Positions 1 through 11,418 of a DNA stretch of 64,000 nt are shown here, in pieces. Every line of letters starts with the position of its first letter. Within the stretch, counting starts at the first letter, position 1. The notes under the pieces are model-generated. The model was given only the letters and a program-made list of their open reading frames with translations, was not told the origin of the DNA and made no database searches. Location: contig OX439043.1 in NCBI GenBank assembly GCA_949317995.1, positions 62,656,822 through 62,720,821 on the forward strand, in the 5' to 3' direction. The position numbers and the translations under genes were made by a program. The stretch comes from Acholoe squamosa. Lineage: Eukaryota > Annelida > Polychaeta > Phyllodocida > Polynoidae.

Positions 1-308
1 ATAGATGTTTGGTGTACATCCGGTAGTCATTTCTGAACACACTTCACCTGAAGCCTTCAAGTCATATCAAAACCTCCACATGAATTGTGCATAATTTGGG
101 GCTTGGTGCGATCATAGTCTCTTAGGAAATGGCCTCCAGGGGTATTGTAGTAGATCCTGAGAGTATCAATATTTGCAATTTTGTAGGTGCTATACATTGA
201 GAAATATATGAGAGGTCTTAGTTACAAGCATGTATGGTTTACTCTAAAATAGTCCTTAAGCTATCTTACCCTCTATATGTTAGGACTACTGGGATGAAAA
301 ATAAAGGA

Positions 309-388
309 CATGTGACAGGATCTGCGAAAAAGGCCCTTAGTGCAGGGTGCAGTAAGGTCCCTAATCCCAGTACATGGCACACATGTAC
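309..388. repeat. Short (about 75-bp) TGTGAC-ended repeat, copy 1
   Basis: The copy begins TGTGACAGGATCTGCGAAAA, contains CTTAGTGC, and ends near GGCACAC. Two relatives lie at 32903-32976 and, inverted, at 33140-33207. The shared core and the near-inverted ends suggest a tiny hairpin MITE. No protein is encoded. The assignment rests only on the three copies seen here. Confidence 0.5.
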
Positions 389-910
389 TTCTCTCTTAAA
401 GAAATAGTCTCAATCTGGCACTTCTAGGTGTATTATATTTATAAGCATTATACCTCATATTTGGCTTTAGACTCTGTTTCTGCAGAAAAAATAATGATTG
501 GGAATAAAGAGAACTTACTGCTGTCTGGACTCTGGAGTGTATCCTCCGTGCTATTACTCTTCTAAACAAGTTGAGTAGCCATGTCCGCGCCCCTCTGAAT
601 CTGACACTCACCCCTCCAACACTACACTGGACAGGGCGGTTTAATGTGATTTCTCGATCGATTCCTGAAATATAAGTAAATAGCTTAGCTTTAATATGTT
701 TGTATCTAATGATATGCATGTCATATCATATTTATCAAATGGGTCGTTTTGCTATCTATCTATTTTTTTGCTAAAATGCTATTCGGCCTGGACTCCTCTA
801 AAGAGTTAAAAGATAACTCATTATTAGTTTAAACAATTATTACCATCTGTAGTAATTAATTTAGATCAATATCTCCCCTACATTGAACAATATCAAATGA
901 TATGAAATAA
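389..910. other. AT-rich stretch with no recognised gene
   Basis: I looked here for further exons of the BPI-like gene on the minus strand and found none with a convincing splice site and family-like peptide. The stretch may be intron of that gene. Confidence 0.4.
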
Positions 911-1721
911 TCATCGACTACACATTTAGGAAATGAACACTTTTATTCTAACTACATAAACATTTATGCTAAACATGTTTAGATGTTTAGAGTCGAGACA
1001 GTTGAATAATAGGTGTTTAGATTTAAACATCAATATGTTTAGATACTTGGATGTTGAATCCACACCAGGTAGCAGCACTACCTTTGACTGGACTATCTGC
1101 ACACAGTTATAATCAATTGTTGTGACAAATATCCCCAAATCCCGTGTTTATCATGGTTTTATTTCATAGAATGTCATGTGAATAGAAAGGGCAATAGAAA
1201 ATTGACTAGATTCACCTCATGCCACCATCATTACCATAAAATAATCAATAAACTCCATGACTGACACCTATTTGATGTTATTCTGGAATAGATAAGGCAA
1301 TGTCCTTCCTGCCAAGCTGTTGTACTTTCTCAAGTCTCTCATTCTGATGCAGTGTTTAATATATGTACACGTATATAGCTGTGGCTGACATCTTTGGAGA
1401 CTTTGACAAGTAAATACCTGCTGATGTCCCCCCCCCCAAGTAAATGAGAAAAAATATATCTGTTTTTAATGCATACATGTCTGCAAACCTTAACTCTCCA
1501 TCCAATCATTTAAACATCTAAACACAAAAATTCATAAACACCTAAACACAAAAATTCATATATCTAAATACAAATGTTTTAACCTAAACACCTACATTTC
1601 TAAACACTTGAGCTAAGCATATTGTTTGGCTAAACATGTTTAGGAAATTAATGTGATTACAAAAACTTTGCAAGAATATGTTTAGAATTGTGTTTAGGAT
1701 CTAAACACCATTTTTGCAGTG
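911..1721. mobile_element. CACTG-ended non-autonomous DNA transposon, truncated copy
   Basis: This is filled with TGTTTAGATGTTTAG and CTAAACACCTAAAC-type motifs and ends GGATCTAAACACCATTTTTG then CAGTG at 1717-1721. It matches, block by block, the complete copy at 55659-56545. Similarity starts at TCATCGACTACAC, so about the first 60 bases (the left terminal repeat) are missing. It lies in the BPI gene A intron just after exon 4. No transposase is seen. Confidence 0.7.
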
Positions 1722-1740
1722 TATATCTCATAATGCTTAC

Positions 1741-3786
1741 CTTGTGAGGCATCCACAGTGAAGTCTATACCCGATACTGTAAGTGTGAAGGTCCCTCTGC
1801 GTTTAATGCTAAAATGAGGAATGAAATATCATTAGATTTCTCCTTTGTAAACTTTTCTAGATGAACTCTTGCACAGGTTGTAATACTAAAGTTAAGCACC
1901 CTGCCCACAAAAGGGATAAATTGCTTCCTAAAGAAAAATCCATTTTACATGTATATTGCAGGGGTGGGTGGGGGTGACCATTGGTATGGAATCTACTATC
2001 GAAGACCCCTACCCCCCTACCCCTGGGGCTTACATCAATCTGTAGATGTATGGTGCTGTCAGGGCATTGCTGGTATGGTGGTATGGATAAATCTCCCAGG
2101 GCATACTTAAGGTGGCTGGCGGGGATAGACTTAAAGTAATTAGACTTTCGCCATATTTTCACCCGTGTCCCAAAAGTATATCTAATTTTCATGACAAGAA
2201 AATATGGGGGGTCTCAAGCATATTTTTGAGACATAGGACCTTCAGCCTTATATAGGAATGTACAGCAATTAGTCACATTAGTCCTTAGATTCATATCCTA
2301 AAGTAATTACATTAACTTCCTCAGCATTTAGATCATAAGCCTATCTCTGCCGTAAATCTAATTCTGATTTATGGTCCCAGTCATATTTCTAATGTTTTGG
2401 ATGATTGAAATATAAAAATGTAAGGAAATGGTTAGAATATTCACATGTGACTAAATGGTATCAGGTCATGTTCCCAAAGTTTAACCCTAGAGCCAGACTT
2501 CTACACTTTATACACTCTAGACAATAAATGGTTTTAGACTTCCAACAATGACTATCACAAGAACCATAAAACCTCACTTTTAAAGTAGCCATGGCTGATA
2601 CGTGAGGAATACCCTACGTATGGTAGGCCTATGTAAAAGGAAGATTAGTGGGAGAGGGAAGTAAAAAAATGACACAATGAAAAGCCAAAGATTCGATATA
2701 AGGGCAAATATGAATTACTCACATGCGTCTTTTGGTGGTGAAGCGGCCCCCTATGGTGATGGCTCCCCCTGTCACAGCCCACGTGAAACGGTTCAGGATA
2801 GTTGAGTGGCGTGTAACGGTAGAGGATGGGCGCACTGTACTGTCGATGGTCATGCTTCAGGGGGTAAAACAAGTAGTTGATTAGGTCAACATCTTAGGTG
2901 TGATTCTTTTTATCGTTGTCTGCTATGCTTTGACCAATTAGTACAAGTAATTGTTGCCTTTTATGTGGGGATATTATATAAACATTTGGAACATAAAGAG
3001 AAACATTTATTATGTCAGCAGAATTTGAAGGAAATGCTACGGATCAGATTATGTGAACCAAAGTATCTAGGGTAATAGAAACAGTGAGGTCAGAAATATG
3101 GAAGGTGTGTTTCAGCTGGAATCCTTTCAGTAACCTCCAAATTGAAATTGGTTAATGATAAAGATGTTTTGCCAAACTGCAGAGGTCTTTCCTGTTACAA
3201 TCATTAGTGTATTTCTACTCACCTGTAACCTATAACATACCTTGTGTGGCAATCAGGCAATACTTTCTTTTTCTTTCATTTTGGACAAATACGATATGAT
3301 TTGTATATACTTACTCAAAGAGGCTCCATCTTGTTCGTGGGAAAGGGCCATTCCCGTTTTCATCTGGGATACGAATCCCGCGAAGTTGGTTTAGGGCCCG
3401 GCTCAGTATTATATGAGTAGCTGAAGTTAAAGACATGCTCAATTTGTAGGGAACAATTTCTACGGTTATACGGCAGGATATTTTTTGTTGTGATAAACGT
3501 TCCCTTAAAAGTAAAAGTTCAAAATATTCATATGATATAAATTTAAATGAAGTGGCCCCGATTTCAAAGATAACAGCCTTTCGTATAAAAAAAGATTATA
3601 TGTTGTAGCGATCACTTCTAATATAAACTAAATTGCAATAACTGATAATACTTGAAGACCATATATATGGAACTTACCAAAGTTGAGAACGTTGACATTA
3701 ACAGGTGGTGGTGTCTGTGTCTGTGTTTGTCCTATGAAGGCACACACAGATGTGAAGACGAGAAGAATCAAGGTGAGTTTCTGCAT
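1741..3786 (-). CDS. BPI/LBP-like secreted lipid-binding protein, gene A (exons 1-4, partial)
   Basis: Four exons read on the minus strand: 3786-3678, 3420-3315, 2854-2723 and 1808-1741. All have GT/AG borders and their phases (1, 2, 2, 1) join without a shift. Exon 1 encodes a signal peptide (MQKLTLILLVFTSVCAF) followed by a Gln/Thr/Pro spacer. Exon 2 carries the stretch SRALNQLRGIRIPDENGNG, which resembles the BPI/LBP N-terminal helix and its IxIPD motif. Exons 3 and 4 carry GGAITIGGRF and GTFTLTVSGIDFTVDA, matching the family's repeated beta strands (compare 'ISGKW...GNFDLSIEGMSISAD' in human BPI). Known members bind lipopolysaccharide or lipid in innate defence; this role is inferred here. 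The 102 codons seen are roughly the first fifth of a typical 450-480-residue protein, so the rest must lie beyond the left edge. No in-frame stop is seen. Confidence 0.72.
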
Positions 3787-3878
3787 GGCTATATTGGCTG
3801 GTTAACAAGGAGAAATGGCTGGTTTACAGAGTAAATCACCACTCGATCTTGTCTGACACAGGCAGCCCCAGAACCCCT

Positions 3879-3885
3879 CTTTATA
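3879..3885 (-). promoter_or_regulatory. TATA box of BPI-like gene A
   Basis: TATAAAG on the minus strand, 99 bp before the ATG. It is followed by a G-rich stretch and GGGGCTGCC. BPI-like gene B has the same TATAAAG and GGGCTGCC arrangement 96 bp before its ATG, which supports both as real promoters. Confidence 0.6.
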
Positions 3886-3889
3886 CGGA

Positions 3890-5483
3890 CTTAGCAGGTT
3901 TAATTTTTAGCCAATGAGAGAGCTCCAATGTATTAACTGCGGTCCTTCGGGGGCCAACTGGTACCCATCTGATAGGTCTTATCAGTAGAACTCGCTGGTA
4001 ACAAGCTCCAGCAATGGCCGCGCCCATGGGACAACCTGCTACCTCGGAATACTCTGGGTGTGTGTTCTGAAGCATATCCAACAGCACGAGTGTGTGGTGT
4101 GTGATTGGCTATCAAAAGGTAGGCAGGAAGGGGAAGAGAAAATGGCTGAAATATTCAAAATTTGATGGAAAGTCCCCAAATGGGATTGTTCCTAGGAGAA
4201 ATTTACATAATTCTGGATCAGAGGATTTATAAAATTGATGCAGGGTTATGATTACAATAATCTAATTGGCTTAATCAGGATGTTATAGCAATGCCACAGG
4301 GAGACATGTCACCCTAGACCTTGGCATAACAACAACAAAAAGTGTATAATGGAAGATGAGGCGTTAATCACCTCTTTGAATCCATTTAATTCCTTCTCGG
4401 ATATGTTTTTGAAAGAGGAAGATTGAACTGTATTATAAACATGGGGCCTACAGGACGCATACGTGGTACAAAAGTTCAAGAAGAAGTTTCCAGTGTGAAC
4501 AAGGCACTTCGTTAAATTGGTAGTTTATTTGAAGAAATTATAAACCATTCAGTGTCATGGTTAATGCGGAGTCGACCAGCATGCAGCTTTCAATTTTAAT
4601 TCAATGTTTTGTGCCCACTGCGTGGTGACTGAAATGTGTCCTCATAATGATCTTATGTTTTATCATGGATATATATATTTGATCCTTCCTTCACTTTACC
4701 GATCTAAGTTTGTGAAACTTTATCATGGCTAGAAAGTTTATAGAAGCCGCATCGACTGTTTGATATATGATCTCAAGGTGTGCCCCATGGCAGTTATGTA
4801 TGATATCCATCATTAACAACCTCTTACTTCCTATAAGAAGCAATCACATAAACTCAGTAACCCTTTTCGAGGGGGAATTTTAAAAGACAGGGCGAATGGC
4901 GACAGTCCAAGAGGAAAACCCCTAACCCCAAAGAAATTATTTTAAGAAAGGGCAATTATGACCAAAGTGCATTGAAATGTGCACCCCAAAAACATGCTTT
5001 TTTACCCAAATGTACCCAAAAGTCTATACAGTCATGCTTTTGTTTGGAGAGCACCTCCCAAGTAACAGGCCTAACTGGGGCCCAATTGGGCTTTTACCGG
5101 ACGTCGACTTTGAAGTGGTGCATTTAAAATTAGAATTATTAACCTCAAATGCCAGACTCTATATGCCACTGAGTTCAAGCACAAAATGTAATCCTCAGTT
5201 TTTTTGTCTTGTTTTATTTTTTCAAAGCGGACTGATAGGCCCATCACGTATCACATGCCTTCACATAGTGACAATTCTTAATGATGTCATTATTGGAAAA
5301 CTTCGTGATGGGCACTGGTGATAATTTCTAAAGGCTGCCCTCAGGCAAAATAAAGGCATACCCGTTTGGCTTATGTCTGGTTTTGTGTTAACTCGACTTA
5401 ATCCGTAACACTGCACATTATATATAAACCAGAAACATTGCTCATACATATACCCCCTAGCTCCAACTTCAAGTTTAGTGTTA
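3890..5483. other. Intergenic stretch upstream of BPI gene A, no gene seen
   Basis: AT-rich sequence with only short ORFs and no family-like peptide. The region just upstream of 3890 presumably holds the rest of the gene A promoter. I see no repeat with clear boundaries. Confidence 0.4.
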
Positions 5484-5604
5484 AGGTCGAATCCCACATG
5501 GCGAAAAATGAATCAAAAATCGAATTTGGAGTTTACCCAAAATCGCAACAGACTCAAATTCGCAGAGATATCTGAGCCATTTTTCGCCATGTGGGATTCG
5601 ACCT
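5484..5604. mobile_element. Hairpin MITE, AGGTCGAATCCCAC family, copy 1
   Basis: Left end AGGTCGAATCCCACATGGCG and right end its reverse complement, giving a near-complete 121-bp foldback. Longer relatives are at 5796-6037 and 51329-51678. All share the ends and internal blocks such as CGCAGAGAT. No coding capacity. The flanking bases show no consistent target duplication. Confidence 0.75.
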
Positions 5605-5795
5605 ATTCTGGCATGGGAAGTATATTGCTAGCAATCTCTCCGTGTACAGACTTATTGATTATTCATATACCTCAAAAATATAAGATGTCCTATGCATGTA
5701 GTCAGACCATCCTGCACAGCCGCTGTAGTCACTAAGATAGATAAGTTCATGATTCAAGGTCTTTTGAAGGCTTGGGTAGCGTAGGTGAATATACA

Positions 5796-6037
5796 AGGTC
5801 GAATCCCACATGGCGATTTAGGGCTCGAATATCTCTGCGATTTTGTCCCTTGCGATTTTGGGGTCTTCCTGGGCTCCTAGATCGCAAAGATTGTTCAACT
5901 TATACTGAATCCAACAGTGAATCAAGACCAATTAAGCAGTTATCCTTGCGATATAGGGGCCCAGGAAAGCCCCAAGAGGGTAAGGGACAAAATCGCAGAG
6001 ATATTTCAGCCCAAAATCGCCATGTGGGATTCGACCT
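5796..6037. mobile_element. Hairpin MITE, AGGTCGAATCCCAC family, copy 2
   Basis: Begins AGGTCGAATCCCACATGGCG and ends with the reverse complement. Internal arms (GATTTTGTCCCTTGCGAT / its complement) also pair, so the element folds along most of its 242 bp. The open frames through it arise from the palindrome and are not genes. Confidence 0.75.
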
Positions 6038-6529
6038 TTATGGTAAATCTCTATCAAAAGCAATCTACGCCTATTTCTTTTATTTCTGTGTATCAAAGTA
6101 CGGGAATTTGGTTGATTCTGACCACATTCTCTGACTTCTGTTTGATTTATAATAAGCCATTGTTCTCTATCATAGCCATAGTGTTCACATACATGTGGCC
6201 ATGCATACTTGTAGCAGACAGACAACAGAGATATCGTCCAGAGAAGAAGGAAGTATAATTTAACAGAACCAGTGAATCATACCAGCAGACTGTGAGGCAT
6301 ACAGCTACAATGAGAATTAAGCTTCCTGGTACTAACGATTGCCCTCTGTTTTTCTTTAACTTAGACCTGTTTTTATATAATACCTTTGAGCATCTTCTTT
6401 TTGGCGGCCATTTTGAAGTGATGGTTGTCAGATGTGAGATATTAGATGTAAAATGCCTTGGGGGGAAATTATTGGGACATTTTGAATATAAAAAAGTTTT
6501 GCATGCTATGATTACTTTTCAGTAACCGG

Positions 6530-6795
6530 CTGTAATGTTAATGATCTTGCGAAACAAATGCAGCAGGACTTGGATAATGTTCACCCATGGTGCTCCACCG
6601 TCAAGCTAAATCTAAATGCTGATGAGATGAGAGCACTATGGGTCTATCTGAGAATGAGAACATTGACTTTGGTGACCTAGATCTATTATATTGATAGAAA
6701 CAGACTGGAAGTGGTATCGAGCTTCAATTCTCTGGTTGTAATTATTGACCAGTTTCTCAGGTTTGACAACCAATGACTGTAATGAGGTCAGAGCC
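6530..6795 (+). pseudogene. LINE reverse transcriptase fossil (CR1-like)
   Basis: Translation across broken frames gives NDLAKQMQQDLDNVHPWC, then KLNLNADEM, and further on SLVVIIDQFLRFDN. These resemble the post-YADD part of CR1/Jockey-type RT (L..DL..v..WC....L.LN..Kt and the fLGvilD.L.F segment). Stop codons interrupt it and no flanking LINE sequence is preserved. The two larger LINEs in the window carry the same segments. Confidence 0.5.
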
Positions 6796-7850
6796 TCCCC
6801 AGGTAGCAAGGATACATTGGGCCAATGTCGGCTTATATTGGGCCGATGTCGGCTTATATTGGTCCAAGCATGGCCCAATGCTCCATTGCTGATTGGGTCA
6901 GTGAGAAGTAAACTGCAAGATCTAAAGAACCTGAGAGTTTGTGAACAAAGTTCTTAGAGACGTTGCAGAATCATTCTCTTGGGTGTTGCAATAAGGTATT
7001 ATGATTAACAGAAGATTTCTCATGACACATTGCAAGATGAATGTCACCGTGTAATATAAGTCATTGAAAGGTGACATGATCATCTCCTGGTTTTGATGTA
7101 TAAGTTATCTAGGAATTCCATATAGTGCAGTAGATATAGCATAGAGATTGGCACTTCCGCTGGAAAGCATGAAAAATTTCATACAGGTATTTTGGAACAT
7201 GCTGAATCCATTTCTAAGGGGAAACATCAATTTTGAAAAATGTTTCTGCTTATAATATGACATTGAAAATAAAAAGTAGAAAATCAATATTCTAATTATG
7301 TGAAAAATGATCACGAATTAAAACAAGTCAAGTATGGTTCTCAGATGACCAAAAATGCTGATAGAGCCCGACTGTACAATGTTATATTATGTGCATGCAT
7401 AGTAATGGCCCATTTCTCATTTTAAAAAGACAATTAGATAGGCTTATATACCGGACCAGGGTCGTACAGATTATTCTAATAAGATCGTGTATGCAAATAA
7501 CCTGAGGTACATATAAAACTCTACATCAGATAAAGGTCTTTGAACCTTTTTCTTTGATATCTTAGAACTAATATTAATCCTTGAATATCAGTGGAATTTC
7601 ATATTACATGATTATTTACATATAGATATCTATGGCCTCATTTGTATATTACTATAATAGTAAATACTCTGTGTATAAGGCATAGCTGGATAAGCTAGGA
7701 TATTATATTATAAAACAGTCTTAATGTGCTGATAAAACTGAGATAGGCCTTATAGATTTCTTTCAAGTCGGGGGGGGGTCTTATAAGCTGGGTGCCTGGG
7801 CTGGATGCTCCTTATACTTAGGGTAGGGTAAACGCACCTCTTTAAGATAC
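6796..7850. other. Non-coding stretch, no recognised feature
   Basis: Contains a short local duplication around 6815-6865 (the phrase GGGCCAATGTCGGCTTATAT appears twice in near form). The rest is AT-rich and without a supportable gene. Confidence 0.35.
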
Positions 7851-8595
7851 TCCTGGAGGTTAATTCAAAAGATCCTGGGATTTCTACCCCTGCAATCTTA
7901 GTGTAGGCACATATCATAAGACCTGGCCAGTCTACCCTATCTAATGCAGTAGTTGCAGGCCTGTCAGGAATAGCAAGTCCTGAGATCACTTTACTATTCC
8001 TTTTCCAGTGCTAAGATCACTGCGATCTTAGTGAAAGAAAGTGGTTTAACCTGAGTACAAACAGAGCACTTACAGGGAACACTCCTGATCGAAAGAGTAA
8101 ATAGCCTGCTGCATACATATAGAGGGGAGGGAGGACGTTTGCTGAGTGTCCTTGAGGGCTCTTAGGTCTACTCATGTGTTAGGTGCACTGTAAGGTAATT
8201 CTTCCCTTCTCTCTTTGTCCTGGGGGGCACAATGCTTCTAATAGGCAAGCATAAATCATACATTCATGGGAACAACTCTTGAATACTGTACTGGGTCATC
8301 TGCACCCTGTGCTCCTTTGTTAGACCATATGGGGATGGGGAACGATGGTATAAACACTGTTGTGAAGAAAAGTGACTCCACAGCTATTCCTTTATTTTGG
8401 GCCTCTTACCCCTGTGCCCAGTCAGTACTTCTTGGAATATTGTAGGAGGGCTGAGGCTAAGATCAATGTGATCTTAGTGCTGGCTAGAAAAAGTGAATGC
8501 AGTCTAATCTTAAGATATCTTAATAAGATAAGGCAGAATAATTCCTAAGATCGCTGAGGTTGCGATCCCAGGATCTTTTGAATTAACCTCCAGGA
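7851..8595. mobile_element. Non-autonomous DNA transposon with perfect 31-bp terminal inverted repeats
   Basis: The first 31 bases (7851-7881, starting TCCTGGAGGTTAATTC) are the exact reverse complement of 8565-8595. The 745-bp interior has no long ORF but contains subterminal GATCTTAGTG/CACTAAGATC-type palindromes near both ends (about 8010-8035 and 8458-8482). I could not see a clear target duplication next to the repeats. The superfamily is not assigned. Confidence 0.75.
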
Positions 8596-10499
8596 CAGAC
8601 AAGAGGTGATCATTTGTGGCCCTCGAAATTTGTACCTTTACAAGCTGTGAATTGTCATTCATGTCCCACCTATACAGAAAGGCAGTATCAACACTCTTCT
8701 ATGCAGAACTCTTACAAAAACTTAAAGTCAGGCAACTCATTCTATAGGTGACCCTAGGTCAGATGGTCTGCCACACCATTTATATAATGTATATTTAAAC
8801 CTGCAAGTGATAGAAACCTGCAGAAATGCAGTCAGGGCAGTATAATCAGATCTAATGGAGCAGAGGTCCTGGGAGGGATCGATTCAAGCCGAAGGAGTAC
8901 AGGTCCTGAGGGCAGTAGATGCAACCTCAAGGAGCATAGGCCCAAGGGAGGGATAGATTGGACCAAGACGTTCCAACAGAAACAAATCATCACCTCTGTG
9001 CAATAAGGCTGTATCAGCATATTTCAAGTTTTGCAGGAGAAGCAAAAGAAGTGATAGAGTTACTAGATCACCAAGCGGACACAACCTCATTGAAATGGAG
9101 CCGGTGGGCACGTATATCACAGACAGAGCTTCAGTACCTTCGTATTAGGCAGATAAGGATTAAATATGTTAAGGCAGAAGAATCTTAAACTCAATGATGC
9201 CAAGATATCAATTACAACCTTGTTATACTGAAGCAACGAAATATTCTCCAGGGCTGCCTGATGGGGACCATTTTATACCTGGGAGACTTGGGGGTAAATA
9301 TGTTTACCCCATCCACCCTCTGGCTACAGCCCTGGTATTATGGTATAATATGCAAGTGGCCAATTCAGATTTTGCCCAGACAATCTGGTTCATAGTGGCC
9401 AGAATATAGTGTATGATTGTAGTAGCTATGCCAGAAACCTGTGTTGAACCTAAAGCAGTCAACCTACTCTGAAACCGATCTGTCCCCACATTGGCCACTG
9501 TGGCCTACGCAACACTCAGGATAAACTGTCAGTTAGCCTTGTGTGGCCCACATCGGTAGCCCCACCAAATATGGTGTGGGCCACAGTAGGGCCATAGGAC
9601 ATTTGCTACCTTGGAGGCTAACATGGTGGAAAGGGCAGTATAGGGTATTGTAAGCATAATGGACCACCAGACCATTTAACCACAGCAGTGTTGCTTAAAG
9701 ATACATTGCCAGCTAATATTTCTCAATATTATGTTTGAATTATGTTCTTATTTGCGATGTGGCCAAGAACACATACTATACCATCATGTTTCAGTACCAT
9801 GTTTCAAATGTCCTACATAAGAGCTGGATGCCAGACCTACTTGAAATATATCAAAAACACTGGGTCCCATATAAGCGCTGTGTCTGGAGTGGTAGGGGAT
9901 AAAGATTTTATAATGATAATCTACAGGATGTAAGAGGAATAGGATAAAGGTTTAGCAGGACCAGTTTAACAGCGCATAGTATCAATATTGTTATGAGATA
10001 CATATACATAAACTAGGGGGCAAGGAGAGAGGAGTATACAGCATCGCTATAGAGGCCAATGGTCCCTTTTTGATAAATGATATATACATTCTGAAAAATA
10101 TGGGACTTGGTATGAGGATGCTATACAGGTGATTGTGTAGCCTGATACATACTAGATACCCGGCAGCTCTGTGGGGTCAGAGCTCTGCCTAGATGATTGT
10201 ATATGCCCTTATAAGGTGTTAAAAGTCCTCAGGTACTAAAGGATGGTAGGGAGACGCCTGAGAGTCCTGTTGTGTAGATATTTATTGGTCATAAGAAGAT
10301 ATGAGTTTAACAAGCGTGTGAAAAAGGATACTGAGTAGTCATTATGACTTTTAGACCAATTAGTTCATGGGTAGAGGCATATCAAAAAATGTTATTATGC
10401 CCCTCCCCATGGTATATGTTAAAGAAAAGTTAATGATTCATGGAAATCAGTTTGACATTGAAACATGAAACATAGTGGAATACACGGTAGTGTTTAAAC
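8596..10499. other. Intergenic stretch, no gene seen
   Basis: Short ORFs only. Near 9540-9600 there is an inverted pair around GTGGCCCACAT and GTGTGGGCCAC, possibly part of a degraded hairpin element. I cannot define its ends. Confidence 0.35.
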
Positions 10500-10705
10500 A
10501 TCAGGTGTAAAATTTAAAAAAACAATTGTTATTATTGCATTGCATAGAGGATTATTGATTACCAATTTATATGTAAGATTTTATACAACTGACATTATTC
10601 ATGGAATAGTTTCCATAAGATAGATTTTCATTTTATCCTTAAAGGTGCCAATTTTTTTAATGTTTCTAGTAATAGTTGGCAATCCATTCCATAATTGAGC
10701 ACATT
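10500..10705 (-). mobile_element. 3' end of the NADAR-bearing LINE, separated by the LTR element
   Basis: On the minus strand this encodes the C-terminal tail of a LINE ORF2 (LWNGLPTITRNIKKIGTFKD...) and a short 3' UTR. It continues the minus-strand LINE at 27027-30630: the reading frame runs from one side to the other once the LTR element and one ACAT copy are removed. The exact 3' end of the LINE is uncertain (about 10500). Confidence 0.7.
10702..10705. repeat. Target-site duplication ACAT (left copy)
   Basis: ACAT directly precedes the 5' LTR and is repeated at 27027-27030 directly after the 3' LTR. A 4-bp duplication fits Ty3/gypsy integration and marks the element ends. Confidence 0.85.
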
Positions 10706-11366
10706 GTCAATGGACCATTCTGGGTATTATAATTATTTTTCATATTCACTTATTTCCTCGCCATATAAAACCTAGGCTCTGCTCACGATCCACACTCAAC
10801 AACCTCCTGTATTCCCCAACACGAACCAGGATCCATAAGTTATCACGAACCCACTTCCTCCATGAGACTCTGTGACATAAGGTACACGGATGTAATAACA
10901 TTCCAATCATATCTACATCCACACAGCCCCGCTGGAGGATGTGGGATCCACCTGTGGTGCCATATTTGGAATGAGAGGATATTTCACAATCTCCTCTCAA
11001 CCCTCATTAACATGATTAACCCACAGGTGGCAATCTCTCCCTATGACACGTGTCTCTATTTTATTTATTGAGCCACGTGTATAGAATATTTCGCAATACT
11101 GTGAGCTGCTCAAGCCCTTAATATAAAAGGCAGCTCGAGCAGCTCCCAATCGTCCCTCTCCCAATTTACAGCTTACACCTATACCTAGAACCTACGACAG
11201 GTTGAGCTATAGGATCGGAGGCAGAGCTTAGATATTGGCAAGTGTTATCATTGTTACCACCTTTATGAAACACTCATGTCAGCTATGCAATAAAAATAAA
11301 AGGATCAAATGAACTTCTCTGGATTCCGTGTACATTCACTTCACCACTTGTAACCGTCCGTTGACA
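10706..11366 (+). repeat. 5' LTR of the env-bearing Ty3/gypsy element
   Basis: 661 bp, TGTCAA...TTGACA. It contains CACGTG E-boxes at 11047 and 11074, a TATA box, and AATAAA at 11289. Compared with the 3' LTR it has two small extra A/T-rich insertions and about five visible substitutions. The ORFs inside it are chance frames. Confidence 0.93.
11103..11145 (+). promoter_or_regulatory. LTR core promoter: TATA box inside a short inverted repeat
   Basis: TATAAAA at 11122-11128 lies between GAGCTGCTC (11103-11111) and its reverse complement GAGCAGCTC (11137-11145). The same arrangement is kept in the 3' LTR. Transcription would start about 30 bp downstream, defining R. Confidence 0.65.
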
Positions 11367-11369
11367 CGA

Positions 11370-11387
11370 TGGTGGATGAACCCTCCA
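11370..11387 (+). other. Putative tRNA primer binding site
   Basis: TGGTGGATGAACCCTCC begins three bases after the 5' LTR. The TGG start matches a tRNA CCA end, and the AACCC stretch fits a T-arm. I cannot name the tRNA without a search. Confidence 0.5.
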
Positions 11388-11418
11388 AGAATATCCCACT
11401 ACCAACCTCTCATTAAAC

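Noticed and set aside
5796-5815. Resemblance of GGTCGAATCCC to a tRNA B box, which could imply a tRNA-derived SINE
   Set aside because: The motif is at the very end of a foldback element, there is no A box, and the 3' end is the inverted copy, so a MITE explains it better.
5772-6258. ORFs of 113-120 codons
   Set aside because: They run through a palindromic MITE, and the peptides are mirror products of its arms.
10862-11071. ORF inside the 5' LTR, repeated in the 3' LTR at 26532-26750
   Set aside because: It is present twice only because the LTRs are duplicates; no domain and no selection signal can be seen.
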